A DNA stretch of 64,000 nucleotides from Rathayibacter agropyri (GTDB lineage Bacteria > Actinomycetota > Actinomycetes > Actinomycetales > Microbacteriaceae): contig NZ_JABRPL010000003.1 of NCBI RefSeq assembly GCF_013249015.1, forward strand, positions 58,467 to 122,466. Reading direction: 5' to 3'. The notes beneath the pieces are model-generated. The model searched no databases, was not told the DNA's origin, and saw nothing but the letters and a program-made list of their open reading frames with translations. Positions 17,696-26,054 of this stretch are shown here, piece after piece (positions within the stretch are counted from its first letter, which is position 1; every line of letters starts with the position of its first letter). The translations under genes and the position numbers were made by a program.

Positions 17696-19096
17696 CTACA
17701 TGTTGATCATGTGCCCCTTAAGGCCGTGGAAGCCCTCCTGCAGCGCCTCCGACAGCGTCGGGTGCGTGTGCACGTTGCGGGCCAGCTCGGTCGCGGTGAG
17801 GTCCCACTTCTGCGCGAGTGTGAGCTCGGGGAGCAGCTCGGAGACGTCCGGTCCGATCATGTGCGCGCCGAGGAGCTCGCCGTACTTCTTGCTCGCGATC
17901 AGCTTGACGAAACCGGTGGGCTCGCCGAGACCGTGTGCCTTGCCGTTGGCCATGAAGGGGAAGGTCGAGACGGTGATCTCGTGGCCCTCGTCGGTCGCCT
18001 GCTTCTCGGTGAGGCCGAAGGAGGCGATCTGCGGCTGGCAGAAGGTCGCGCGAGGCATCATCCGGTAGTCGCCCAGGGTCTGTGTCTCGGCGCCGGCGAG
18101 GGTCTCGGCGGCAACGACACCCTGCGCCTCCGCAACGTGCGCAAGCTGAAGCTTCGCGGTGACGTCGCCGATGGCGTAGATGTGCGGGACATTGGTGCGC
18201 ATGTGATCGTCGATCGCGATCGCTCCGCGCTCGGTGAGTTCGACGCCCGTGTTCTCGAGGCCGAAGCCCTCGGTGCGCGGGACCCAGCCGATCGACATGA
18301 GCACCTTGTCGACCTCGAGGGTCGACTGCGTGCCGTCCTTCGCGGTGTAGGTGACCGTGACGTAGCCGTCTTTGTCGACAACCGACTCGACTTTGGTCGA
18401 GGTCAGGATCTCGACCCCGAGCTTCTTGTACTGCTTCTGAATCTCCTTTGAGACGTCCGGGTCCTCGTTGGGGAGGGCGCGATCCATGAACTCGATGATC
18501 GTCACGTCGACGCCGTAGTTCTTGAGGACATAGGCGAACTCCATGCCGATCGCTCCGGCGCCCACGATGGCCATCGTGTCGGGGAGGTCGCGGGTCATGA
18601 TCTGGGTCTCGTAGGTGACAACGTTCTCAGAGAGCTCGACGCCGGGGAGGAGGCGGACACTCGCGCCGGTCGCGATGATGGCATCGTCGAAGGTCAGCGA
18701 CTCCGTACCGCCCTTGGTGAGCTGGACGTCGAGACCCTGGGGGCCGGTGAAGGAGCCGACGCCGTCGAACTCGGCGATCTTGTTCTTCTTCATCAGGAAA
18801 TGGACACCCTTGGTGCGGCCGTCCGCGACCGTGCGGCTGCGGTCGAACGCCGCGCCGAAGTCGAAGGAGACGTCGCCCGAGATGCCGAACTGCTTGGCCT
18901 GCGTGTGGAAGAGGTGGGCGAGTTCCGCATTGCGCAGCAGCGCCTTCGACGGGATGCAGCCGACGTTGAGGCAGACACCGCCCCAGTACTGCTTCTCGAC
19001 GACGGCCACGGACTTGCCAAGCTGGGCGGCGCGGATCGCGGCCACGTATCCGCCGGGGCCTGCCCCCAGGACGACGACGTCGAAGTGCTGGGCCAT
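17696..19096 (-). CDS. lpdA: Dihydrolipoyl dehydrogenase (E3)
   Basis: This flavoprotein reoxidises dihydrolipoamide of the 2-oxoacid dehydrogenase complexes (and the glycine cleavage system), passing electrons to NAD+. The 466-residue protein has the FAD loop GAGPGG (11-16), the redox-active disulfide CLNVGC (Cys42, Cys47), the NAD-binding [12 protein letters not shown] (about 177-188), the second FAD segment YAIGDVT, and the C-terminal HTHPTLSEA with the active-site His-Glu pair. ATG at 19096, with GGAGG about 6 bases upstream. It is transcribed alone and marks the left edge of resident chromosome before the accessory island. Confidence 0.96.
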   Translation of the reverse strand: MAQHFDVVVLGAGPGGYVAAIRAAQLGKSVAVVEKQYWGGVCLNVGCIPSKALLRNAELAHLFHTQAKQFGISGDVSFDFGAAFDRSRTVADGRTKGVHFLMKKNKIAEFDGVGSFTGPQGLDVQLTKGGTESLTFDDAIIATGASVRLLPGVELSENVVTYETQIMTRDLPDTMAIVGAGAIGMEFAYVLKNYGVDVTIIEFMDRALPNEDPDVSKEIQKQYKKLGVEILTSTKVESVVDKDGYVTVTYTAKDGTQSTLEVDKVLMSIGWVPRTEGFGLENTGVELTERGAIAIDDHMRTNVPHIYAIGDVTAKLQLAHVAEAQGVVAAETLAGAETQTLGDYRMMPRATFCQPQIASFGLTEKQATDEGHEITVSTFPFMANGKAHGLGEPTGFVKLIASKKYGELLGAHMIGPDVSELLPELTLAQKWDLTATELARNVHTHPTLSEALQEGFHGLKGHMINM

Positions 19097-19624
19097 GGAT
19101 GATCCTCCATCAGAGTCATGATCGGTGTGCGCGGGGTGACCACGCCGTCTCCCACCGTACCGTTCCGGGGCTCGGAGGCGGCCCGGTCCTCCGTGGGCGA
19201 ACGTGTGCGATCTGGGGCGGTGTGGGGTGCGGGACGCGCCGACTGGACAGCGCGGCGCGCTCCATCAGTAGGGTTCCAAACCTGGCCGGGAACGATCTGT
19301 CCGCGGTCAGGGCTGCATGAAATTGATCGCCACTAGTCGGATCGGCTGCGGCGAGCGCGGCCAGTAATGTAAACCGCCCAGCTCGTCGTCGAGACGCAGC
19401 CCGGCCTACGATCTCCGCGCTAAGCCCCACGCCTGGCGCCGGACCTTCCAAAAGATCCTGACAAGCAACCCGCGCTGCGACTGCCTCAGTTCACACGCGC
19501 CACCACTGCCTGCGATTCGCGCAAAGCCTCCTACTCGCGCCCTACACTCGGACCGTCGAGCAAACCGAGGTTTCCGCACCACCGCCAATTGTGAAACGTC
19601 GACGGCCTCGAAGATCGACCATTC
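19097..19624. other. Non-coding stretch, left margin of accessory island
   Basis: The first part must contain the lpdA promoter. The left copy of the 35-bp direct repeat lies at 19169-19203. From about 19320 onward composition shifts and open frames lose the usual third-position G/C bias. No intact gene is visible; the sequence looks like decayed DNA between the repeat and the IS remnant. Confidence 0.5.
19169..19203 (+). repeat. Left copy of 35-bp direct repeat bounding the accessory island
   Basis: The first 25 bases (19169-19193) are identical to 25884-25908, and the next 10 bases match at 8 positions, in the same orientation. The copies are 6.7 kb apart and frame nearly all the IS-related, orphan and truncated genes. 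They could be attachment-site halves or a short duplication. Neither copy lies in a tRNA gene. Confidence 0.6.
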
Positions 19625-20506
19625 AGGCTTATGTAAAATCCGATTAGTTAAGTAAATTTTGTGCGTGTCGATCACGAATAACACCGACTGATCCGCTGTG
19701 ATTGAAGAGCAGTTTTTGACAGACACTCTTCGCAAAAGAACCAGCCGGTGCGCGCACAGACTACTACAGGAATGACGGCCGAGCACTACGCGATCCTCGC
19801 CGAACGGATCGAGAACGAATTCACATGGCGTCGGCGTCGAGGACGGCCACGCAAGCTCTCGCTCGCTAGAGCGTTGCATGTCACCCTTCTCCATTATCGC
19901 CACAATGAGGCTCATGCAGAACTCGCCCGAGCGTCACAAAACCCCAGGTCAGGATCACCTTCATTGAGCGCGTGAAGCACGAGGCTTATGCAAAATTGGT
20001 TCCTTCTGGATGAAGAAGATGAGTCCGCGGACGGCGTTGAAGACGTCTCGGAAGGTGCGCAGTGGCCGCCTGTAGTCGGTGTGGAATATCCGCCAGGTCT
20101 TGATGTTAGCGATTGTTCTCTCGATCACGTATCGGTGAGTGTTCACGAAGCGATTGTGTTGTTTCGCGTGATCTGGCAAATGTTCTTCGCCTAGTTACAT
20201 TTTTATCGGTGTGACCATTCCGGTGCCTTGGTAGCCTTTGTCGGCCAGCGTGTTCGAGAGGTTGAGGATGTCGGCTAACCCGGTTTCTCGAAAGGCGTGG
20301 GCACCGTGGTGCTTGCCCGCGATGGGATCCGAGATGTGGATCAACCTTCGGCCGTCATTGCCGTAGTAGTCTGTGTGCGCACCGGCTGGTTCCTTTGCGA
20401 AGAGTTTATGTAAGATGTTGCCCGTCAATCAAAGCAGATCAGCCGGTGTTATCCGTGATCGACACGCACAAATTTTACTTAACTAATCGGATTTTGCATA
20501 AGCCTC
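19625..20506. mobile_element. Decayed IS5-type element cluster: two inverted partial copies
   Basis: Positions 19625-19785 and 20348-20505 are inverted copies of about 158 bp with only scattered differences. Both begin AGGCTTATG(T/C)AAAATCCG. The minus-strand copy spans 19981-20506 and has matching ends (GAGGCTTATGCAAAAT). It encodes, in two frames, a transposase middle segment (HISDPIAGKHHGAHAF, LADKGYQG) and C-terminus (YVIERTIANIKTWRIFHTDY), with the N-terminal part lost. The plus-strand copy keeps the N-terminal helix-turn-helix part (19775-19975: MTAEHYAILAERIENEF, RRRGRPRKLSLARALHVTLL), then breaks off. Both belong to the DDE superfamily group that also includes the 23368-24265 element. 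Neither copy can be active. Confidence 0.75.
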
Positions 20507-20507
20507 T

Positions 20508-20606
20508 ATGTCCTCCACGCAGGTGATCATTCTGGTCGGCCTCATCGTCCTCATCGTCGCCGGGCTGGCCTTCGCGGGATGGGTACTCTCGCGACGACGC
20601 CGGTAG
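20508..20606 (+). CDS. Possible 32-residue single-span membrane peptide abutting the IS remnant
   Basis: ATG at 20508 begins directly outside the IS terminus and gives a 32-residue peptide: MSSTQ, then a continuous hydrophobic helix, ending GWVLSRRRR. It could be a real small membrane protein. It could equally be the C-terminal membrane anchor of a larger gene cut off by the IS, since a helix followed by an Arg tail is the typical end of surface proteins. No ribosome binding site is visible apart from IS sequence. Confidence 0.3.
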   Translation: MSSTQVIILVGLIVLIVAGLAFAGWVLSRRRR

Positions 20607-20809
20607 ACGACGTGGACGGCTCCTGAGATAAAATTCGGCAGGACAGGTTTGTGAGACGGATCAGCGCCCACGTTTGCGGCCGTGCGCAGCGTTGGGCGAG
20701 CCCGCGGCCGTGTGTCTCGGAACGCTAAAGGTTTCCAAGACGCCTACTAGTCGCTTCGACGAGGTCGCCCGTACGAGCATGATGGTAGTTCAAGGATCAG
20801 GGGGCACCG

Positions 20810-21064
20810 ATGGTGTGGAAACGACGTCAGCACGAAGAGACACACGCAGTGCTCCCGCCGAATGTTTGGGTCGTGCAGCACGACGAATCGCCGAACAACA
20901 CGATCCTTGGCGTCTTCGCATCGGAAGCTGAAGCGGCCACCTTCGCTGAGGAGGTTCAGCACCGCTTCCCTGACGGGGTCATCTACGCGAAATTCCCGCT
21001 CGGCTACCGATACGACAGCGGGCCTGGTTACGTCACATTCGGACCCGACGACACGGGAAAATAA
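20810..21064 (+). CDS. Small hypothetical protein
   Basis: This 84-residue soluble protein begins MVWKRRQHEETHAVLPPNVWVVQHDE. The central segment GVFASEAEAATFAEEVQHRFPDGVIYAKFPLGYRYD resembles short proteins that take part in nothing recognised, with an alternating alpha/beta pattern. It has clean G/C third-position bias and is followed immediately by a strong stem-loop, both supporting that it is expressed. I do not recognise a family. It lies in the accessory island upstream of, and converging on, a secreted protein gene. Confidence 0.6.
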   Translation: MVWKRRQHEETHAVLPPNVWVVQHDESPNNTILGVFASEAEAATFAEEVQHRFPDGVIYAKFPLGYRYDSGPGYVTFGPDDTGK

Positions 21065-21099
21065 GCGGCGCGGGGGCTGGAACAGTCCCCGCGCCGCTT
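21063..21099. terminator. Bidirectional hairpin terminator
   Basis: A perfect 13-bp inverted repeat (AAGCGGCGCGGGG with its complement) flanks an 11-nt loop. It begins at the stop codon of the 84-residue gene and ends 6 bp before the stop of the convergent secreted-protein gene, so it probably ends both transcripts. A U-run is absent, as is common in high-GC actinobacteria. Confidence 0.75.
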
Positions 21100-21104
21100 G
21101 GGTG

Positions 21105-21776
21105 CTAATTAGTACCGCACGCGAGGTTCGCTTCCTCGTACGCCGATGCAGTCCCCGTCGCGCCCGTAGGGAACGTGCCGGTGCTCCTGACGATCATCCG
21201 GAAAGTCGTCTGACGAAGATCATCGCACTTACGAATCGGGGATGTCTGCTCGAGACGCCCCTGGCCCACATTCACCGAGGTGAAAGGGCCCGCCACCTTT
21301 TGCAGCCCCCACCACACCATCTTGTACAGATCCGTGGTCTGAGAGATCCGCGCCATGATCACAGTGCACTGCGTGGCAGGATGCCCACCAACGGCACCGT
21401 ATGGGAACTCCCCGCCTGAAGCACGCTTGTAGACGTTGCCGGTGTTGATGGTGCAGGCCTGCCCGCTTGCAGCTGCGACCGGCTCACTGGCTCGTGCCAC
21501 GTTCGCAGTACTCGCCGATGAATCTGTGAAGGTGACCGACGAATCGGTGCTGACTTCGGCGGCTTCTTCCCACGTGAGGTCATCCGGTCCGGGGGCCGCA
21601 ACGGCCGCGTCGTACGCGGGTGCATCTTCGGGTGGGCCGTCCGCGAGAGGCGATGAAGCAACAGCATCACTGGTCGGAGTCGCCGCTATGGCCGGCGTCA
21701 CCGTCAGCAACGAGGCAGTGATGAGAGCGCACGTGGCGGCGGACGTTGCAACGATACGAGCAGAGCGATTGGTCAT
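21105..21776 (-). CDS. Secreted hypothetical protein
   Basis: From the ATG at 21776 the 223-residue product has a Sec-type signal peptide (MTNRSARIVATSAATCALITAS, cleavage likely after AIA near residue 31). An acidic low-complexity region follows (about 32-105), then a compact C-terminal domain with three Cys (CTINTGN, QCTVIMAR, KCDDLRQT) and a fourth near the end (NLACGTN). This suggests two disulfides. The domain contains SQTTDLYKMVWWGLQKVAG. GAAGAGA lies just upstream of the start; an upstream ATG at 21860 would place a hydrophilic leader before the signal and is unlikely. No family is recognised. The gene lies inside the accessory island and may be cargo. Confidence 0.65.
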   Translation of the reverse strand: MTNRSARIVATSAATCALITASLLTVTPAIAATPTSDAVASSPLADGPPEDAPAYDAAVAAPGPDDLTWEEAAEVSTDSSVTFTDSSASTANVARASEPVAAASGQACTINTGNVYKRASGGEFPYGAVGGHPATQCTVIMARISQTTDLYKMVWWGLQKVAGPFTSVNVGQGRLEQTSPIRKCDDLRQTTFRMIVRSTGTFPTGATGTASAYEEANLACGTN

Positions 21777-22174
21777 GGTTCTCTTCTTCCCATTACGCCG
21801 CGGCCACCCCTCGTAGCCGACACATACGCACGGCCTGTTTACTTCCATCCTCGGTGCCATCGAATCCTCCCGAGGGCTGACCCGAGAACAACTGTCTTTC
21901 CCGGCGCCCGCGCCGAGCCCGCGACCTCACCGCCGGCCCGAAACTCCCCATGCAGTGGACTTCGAGCACAAGCGCAGTCGACTACGGAAACCGACACGCG
22001 GTGTCATTCCCCACGCTCGTGTGCACCACCGACGCTACCGCGGCGAGCCTGTCCGTTTGGGGGTCGATCAGCGGGACGCCGAGCGTTCGGCTACGCCGCA
22101 ACGTGCAGCCCGAATCGGCATCAGCCCCAGACCTGACATATGGTCAGTTATCGGACACTCGGCGCGCGCCATTG
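21777..22174. other. Intergenic region upstream of SEFIR gene
   Basis: This is the divergent region between the secreted-protein gene and the SEFIR gene, so promoters for both are expected. The SEFIR frame is open back to 21950, but the encoded stretch is low-complexity and unlike a folded domain, so I treat it as non-coding. No repeat or RNA gene is visible. Confidence 0.4.
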
Positions 22175-23266
22175 ATGGTCGCACTTGGAGGGCGCGCCGG
22201 AAGAAAGCTCGTTCGTGGCCCCGCGGACGACCAAACTAAACACGTGCAGACCTCGCCTTCTGACCAGCCCGACCCGCCGGTTGCCTTCGTTTCGTACTCC
22301 TGGGCAACCGAAGAGCACGTCGCGTGGGTCACGAATTTGGCCCGGCGATTGCGCGCCAATGGAGTGGATGTTCACCTCGATCGGTGGGATGTCCGCCTAG
22401 GGCACGACCTGAACTTGTTCATGGAGCAGTACCGCGACCTATCAGCCCGGGTTCTGGTCGTGCTCTCCGATGACTACGGCCCGAAGGCCGACGGCCGCGG
22501 CGTACAGTCCTCTGGTGTCGGCACCGAGACGACCACCGTATCCCCTACCGTCTACCGCGATTTGGGTGGTAATCGGGTCATTCCCGTCGTCCCGGACTCC
22601 GGGACCGTGGCGGAAGACCCTATCCCACCTGCATACCTCGACGGCAGAGCGTGGATCGACTTCCGCGGCGATTACGAGTACGCCTACGAGCGGCTGCTAC
22701 GCGAGCTGCATGGAGTCCCGATTGAGGCCGCTCCGTCCCTGGGACGCAACCCGTTCGTCGGCACGACCGAAGCACAGGCCAGGGCTGCGATCCGAAATGA
22801 CCCCGCTCGTTGGCACGACGGTCGGATGAGTGGGCTAATCGAAGTGAACATGACCGAGAACTCCGGCCATTTCTCTCTCGGGAGTGATGAGGCCCGCTTC
22901 GAGTTGCAGTTGGACTATCTGTCTGGCGGCGGTCCCCGACTAGACGGAGAAAAGCGCGTCCGTCACTACAGCGATCAGATCGGCAACATTGGTCTGGTCG
23001 CTGCGGCCGCAGAACAGCCGCAGGCGTTCACGGACCTCGCTGCCCTACCGATATCCAATCGAGTCGAAACAACTATTCCCGGCGACGTGGTGGTCATGGT
23101 CAACCGCGAGGGCTACTGGGCCCTCCTCCTGCTGGATGATGTGGACTTCCGTCCTGGCGCAAACGGCTATGAAGCGGTGGCGCAATTGCGTTACGTCATT
23201 GCTGCCGATCGCACCGCCACTCTGACACCCGACGATTTGCCGCCGAGGGCCGCGCGAGACACATGA
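22175..23266 (+). CDS. SEFIR (TIR-like) domain protein, candidate anti-phage effector
   Basis: The N-terminal third (about residues 36-160 from the ATG at 22175) is a SEFIR/TIR-like domain. It shows VAFVSYSWATEEHVAWV, then RRLRANGVDVHLDRWDV, LGHDLNLFMEQY, VLVVLSDDYGPKADG and VIPVVPDS, the order of motifs seen in bacterial SEFIR proteins. Some of these act in abortive defence against phage as NAD+-depleting effectors. The C-terminal part (about 200-363) is beta-rich and unrecognised, and could sense the infection. No partner gene is adjacent. The start is uncertain: the frame opens at 21950, and GTG at 22244 would begin 12 residues before the domain. It lies in the IS-rich island, typical of defence cargo. 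Confidence 0.8.
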   Translation: MVALGGRAGRKLVRGPADDQTKHVQTSPSDQPDPPVAFVSYSWATEEHVAWVTNLARRLRANGVDVHLDRWDVRLGHDLNLFMEQYRDLSARVLVVLSDDYGPKADGRGVQSSGVGTETTTVSPTVYRDLGGNRVIPVVPDSGTVAEDPIPPAYLDGRAWIDFRGDYEYAYERLLRELHGVPIEAAPSLGRNPFVGTTEAQARAAIRNDPARWHDGRMSGLIEVNMTENSGHFSLGSDEARFELQLDYLSGGGPRLDGEKRVRHYSDQIGNIGLVAAAAEQPQAFTDLAALPISNRVETTIPGDVVVMVNREGYWALLLLDDVDFRPGANGYEAVAQLRYVIAADRTATLTPDDLPPRAARDT

Positions 23267-23367
23267 CGTCCCATACCAACGGGAGCGGCCGGCGCGCTGG
23301 CCGAGAGAGCTGACCGCGCATCCCGTACTGGGATCGTGACGCGGCACAGCCGCGGGCGCGAGAGAAT

Positions 23368-24265
23368 GAGGCCTATTCAAAACGCATGAGTGATGTAACA
23401 CTGGTCGGTGGGGCATAACTAAAAATGACGGTTCTTTTGAGAGGATTGATTGAGCACAATCAGCCACTCGAAAGAACCGTCACGGATGTATCATACAACA
23501 GGATTCACCTCAAGCGAAATAGCCGACCTGAGTGCTCTCATCAGTCGGGAGTATCCGAGGGTTCGCGCGACCACTGGTCGCAAGAAATCTCTCGGTCTCT
23601 TTCGAGCTGTCGCCGTCACCCTGACGTACCTGCGGCGACACCACGTCCAAGATGAAATTGCTGAGTACTACGGAATCTCCCAGCCCACCGTCTCTCGAAC
23701 GATCGCTGAATTCGTGCCGATTCTCGGTACCCTGCTCGCCGACTGGATCCCGACCGCTGACAGCCTCGATCCGAACAGCCAACTCATCATCGACGGCAGC
23801 CTGTTCCCCTGCTGGTCCTGGCAGAACCACCCCGAACTGTACTCCGGCAAGCACCACCGCACCGGCGTCGACGTCCAACTCGCCTGCACCCTCAGCGGCG
23901 ACCTCGTCTGGGTCTCGGACCCACAACCCGGGAACATGCACGACTCCACAGCAATCCGGCACACGTGACTCCTCGATAATCGCGCGCCGGACGACCCACC
24001 CCACCACTTCGGCGACAAAGGATATGTAGGCCTCAACATGATCACACCAAAAAAGAAGCCAATAAGCCGCACCCTGTCAGACGAGGAGAAAGACTACAAT
24101 CGACAAGTGAATCAGATTCGATACCAAATCGAACGCGCGATCGCAAACTTCAAGACCTGGCGAATACTCCACACCGACTACCGCCGCCCCTACGAAACGT
24201 TCGCTCAAACAATCACCACAATCATCGCCCTCGAATTCTACCGGGAGACGTTTTGAATAGGCCTC
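23368..24265 (+). mobile_element. IS5-family insertion sequence with 17-bp perfect inverted repeats
   Basis: The element is 898 bp and is bounded by GAGGCCTATTCAAAACG at 23368-23384 and its exact complement at 24249-24265. It contains one DDE transposase gene in the plus orientation. Flanking bases do not form a clear target duplication. Allowing for the shared GAG/CTC, the flanks are TGA and TCA, so the original target is probably no longer intact, in keeping with a deletion that truncated the aminotransferase gene on its right. The ends resemble those of the decayed elements at 19625-20506 (GAGGCTTATGCAAAAT). Confidence 0.9.
23486..24256 (+). pseudogene. IS5-family transposase interrupted by an in-frame TGA
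   Basis: The frame runs from about ATG 23486 (a TTG at 23450 is open) and encodes an N-terminal helix-turn-helix (QDEIAEYYGISQPTVSRTIAEF). The DDE domain follows: LIIDGS with the first Asp, YSGKHHRTGVDVQ, and VWVSDPQPGNMHDS. TGA at 23966-23968 then cuts it. The same frame continues without shift through LLDNRAPDD, FGDKGYVG and RYQIERAIANFKTWRILHTDY to a normal stop at 24256. The stop falls where related proteins have Gly (…SGLLD), suggesting one GGA-to-TGA change. Unless read through, the element is immobile in cis. Confidence 0.88.
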
Positions 24266-24699
24266 AACGAGGTTCGCGGGATCTCATGAGCGCCATTCCC
24301 GCGCTTGGGCAGACCTATACTTTCTCGGCCAACCCTGTCGCTTGTGCCGCTGGCATCGCGGTGCTCGATCGAATCGACGCAGCGCTGCTCGAATCCGTGA
24401 TTCATCGCGGTGCGGAGATGAACGCCGCGATCTCAACCCTCGACACGCCGGGGCTTACTGTGCGCACGGTCGGGCGTGGACTGATGATGGGTATCATCGT
24501 CGATGACGGCACGTCCGCTCCTGGGAACGTGACGGCAAGGGTGGTCCGCCGTATGAGAAATGCCGGAGTGCTGGCATTGCGCGGGGGAACGCGAGGGAAT
24601 GTTATCAAGGTAACTCAGCCGTTGACCCTTTCGGGCGCGGAGGCGGCTTACGCTGTCGACGTCGTGGGCTCCTCGCTCTCGGCGGAGGCTCGGCCATGA
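24266..24699 (+). pseudogene. Class III aminotransferase, C-terminal fragment truncated by the IS
   Basis: The remaining reading frame encodes the small domain of a class III PLP aminotransferase: LGQTYTFSANPVACAAGIAVLDRI and VRTVGRGLMMGI are characteristic of ornithine, diaminobutyrate or 4-aminobutyrate aminotransferases. The catalytic Lys and the PLP domain, roughly the first 60-70% of the protein, are missing, and the frame opens right at the IS end. An ATG at 24286 could start translation but would give an inactive domain. Its stop overlaps the PhzF gene start (ATGA), so it was the first known gene of a coupled operon. Confidence 0.8.
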
Positions 24700-25514
24700 G
24701 AACCGGACCTGCCGCGACGCCACTCTGGTGGGGCCGTGTCTTCGTCGACGGGGTCAAAGGAGGCAACCATACGGCGATCCTGGCTCCGGGTTCCGTGCCT
24801 GATCCGGCGGTGTCCGCGAGGCGGCTCGGGGTCCCCGATACCGGGATCATCGACGCATCCGACGAGGAAGGTGTGAGCTTGCGCACCTATTCGCCGGTTG
24901 AAGAGTTGGCGCAGTGCATTCAGACTTCGCTCGCCGCAATCGTCGCCCTCGATCTTCCCTCCGGACGTTCCTACAACGTCCGACACCCGACGAGTGAGTC
25001 ACTCTGCGTGGAACGGGAGGGCTCTATGGTCTGGGCTCGATACAGGTCACTTGAAGCTGATGGCACGGCGGAGGCGAGCAAGGCGCCGCGGTGGGTCACG
25101 GAGCAGATTGGCCAGGCCGACGCAGTCCGGGCGGGAAGAGTTCGGACGCGTCTACTCGTGCGGTGCGACGACATCGTTGCCCTTTCCCGCGCCGTAATTC
25201 CCGCTGAGAGCGTCCGGATGCTGTGCGCTGCAACCAATCTCCACGGGCTCGTACTCTACGGCGTCGACGGCGAGGGAGTAAGGGTGCGCGTCTTCACGAC
25301 CTCCCTCGCCGGCGCCGAGGATGTCGCAACCGGCGGAGCTGTGCTCGCCGTCGCCGGTCGCCTCCGCGAGGAGGGCGCCCGTGGCGAGATAGCCATTCGG
25401 CAGGGCGGGGCGGATAAGACCCAACACGGGTACTTCCGAGTCCGCATCGACGATGGGATTGCCCTCGGAGGAGAAGTTCTAACTCTTGCCCGTGGCTGGG
25501 CGGTGAATTCGTGA
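24696..25514 (+). CDS. PhzF family isomerase-like protein
   Basis: The 272-residue protein has the PhzF fold signatures: VFVDGVKGGNHTAIL at the N-terminus, RTYSPVEELAQCIQTSLAAI (equivalent to the cofactor-free active-site region), and VFTTSLAGAEDVATGGAVLAVAGRL in the second half, equivalent to the usual PGxxxxEDPATGSA. The usual CGHAT is replaced by CIQTS and the usual Glu near the start by Asp or Asn, so activity may differ from DHHA isomerase. It is translationally coupled on both sides (ATGA upstream, GTGA downstream). With the aminotransferase and the next gene it once formed a small amino-acid-derived natural product pathway (inference). Confidence 0.75.
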   Translation: MRTGPAATPLWWGRVFVDGVKGGNHTAILAPGSVPDPAVSARRLGVPDTGIIDASDEEGVSLRTYSPVEELAQCIQTSLAAIVALDLPSGRSYNVRHPTSESLCVEREGSMVWARYRSLEADGTAEASKAPRWVTEQIGQADAVRAGRVRTRLLVRCDDIVALSRAVIPAESVRMLCAATNLHGLVLYGVDGEGVRVRVFTTSLAGAEDVATGGAVLAVAGRLREEGARGEIAIRQGGADKTQHGYFRVRIDDGIALGGEVLTLARGWAVNS

Positions 25515-25783
25515 GCACGGACGTAAATTGGCCAGACTTCGCCGCGGTCGATGTGGTGGATACGCTGCAGACAGTCGTAGTACACAGTATTGCCGATATT
25601 CCGGCAGAGAGGCTGTCCGCGCTCTGCGCCGCAGGCCTCTACGAAAGCGCGCGATGGCTCGCCTACTGCGAGCGCGCTCCGGGATCTCAGATGATGTACG
25701 TCACGTTGGAGGACGCAGAGGGGCGACTGCGCGCGCTCTCCGCACTTCGTCAAGTCGAGGATCCTCGCACGATGCACCTTTAG
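25511..25783 (+). CDS. Short protein resembling the N-terminus of a FemAB/GNAT-like acyltransferase, probably truncated
   Basis: The GTG at 25511 overlaps the PhzF stop by 4 bp. The 90-residue product contains SIADIPAERLSALCAAGLYESARWLAYCE and MYVTLEDAEGRLRALSA. This resembles the first module of peptidoglycan-type or siderophore-type acyl transferases, in which a helix LYxSxxWL is followed by two beta strands. The frame ends abruptly at PRTMHL, before any acyl-CoA-binding region, and the sequence beyond shows no coding continuation up to the right direct repeat. It is therefore probably the stump of a longer gene. The family call is tentative. Confidence 0.45.
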   Translation: MSTDVNWPDFAAVDVVDTLQTVVVHSIADIPAERLSALCAAGLYESARWLAYCERAPGSQMMYVTLEDAEGRLRALSALRQVEDPRTMHL

Positions 25784-25883
25784 TGACTTCCATGCCCGGA
25801 ACACCCGCGGAAGCTAGCGTGCCAGCTGCTCGATACCTCCGGTCAAGCGGCTGGGCGAGCAAAGACCGCCCCCTGTCAACCGA

Positions 25884-25918
25884 GGCTCGGAGGCGGCCCG
25901 GTCCTCCGAGGGTGAACG
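25884..25918 (+). repeat. Right copy of 35-bp direct repeat bounding the accessory island
   Basis: This copy is identical to 19169-19193 over 25 bases and near-identical over the next 10. It lies after the last truncated gene and about 135 bp before the nitroreductase start. Beyond the repeat both loci continue with G-rich, loosely similar sequence ending in GGACGCGC, so the ancestral duplication may have been longer. Confidence 0.6.
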
Positions 25919-26054
25919 CAAGGGGACGGGGCGGGCGGGGGTAGGACGCGCGCCCGTGGCGGCGTCCGCAGCGGGAATGCCCGAGCACCGGGCGCGGTTT
26001 AGCTGCTTCGGGTAACGGCGCCCTTCCCCCGTCCTCGCTAGGAAGAAGTCCCCG

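Noticed and set aside
19406-19915. Minus-strand 169-codon frame over the IS remnant
   Set aside because: It runs across the IS end and shows no domain; the plus strand carries the recognisable transposase N-terminus.
25990-26023. Possible riboswitch in the nitroreductase leader
   Set aside because: Only a 6-bp stem with a 22-nt loop is visible, and it lacks the conserved bases of FMN or other known riboswitches.
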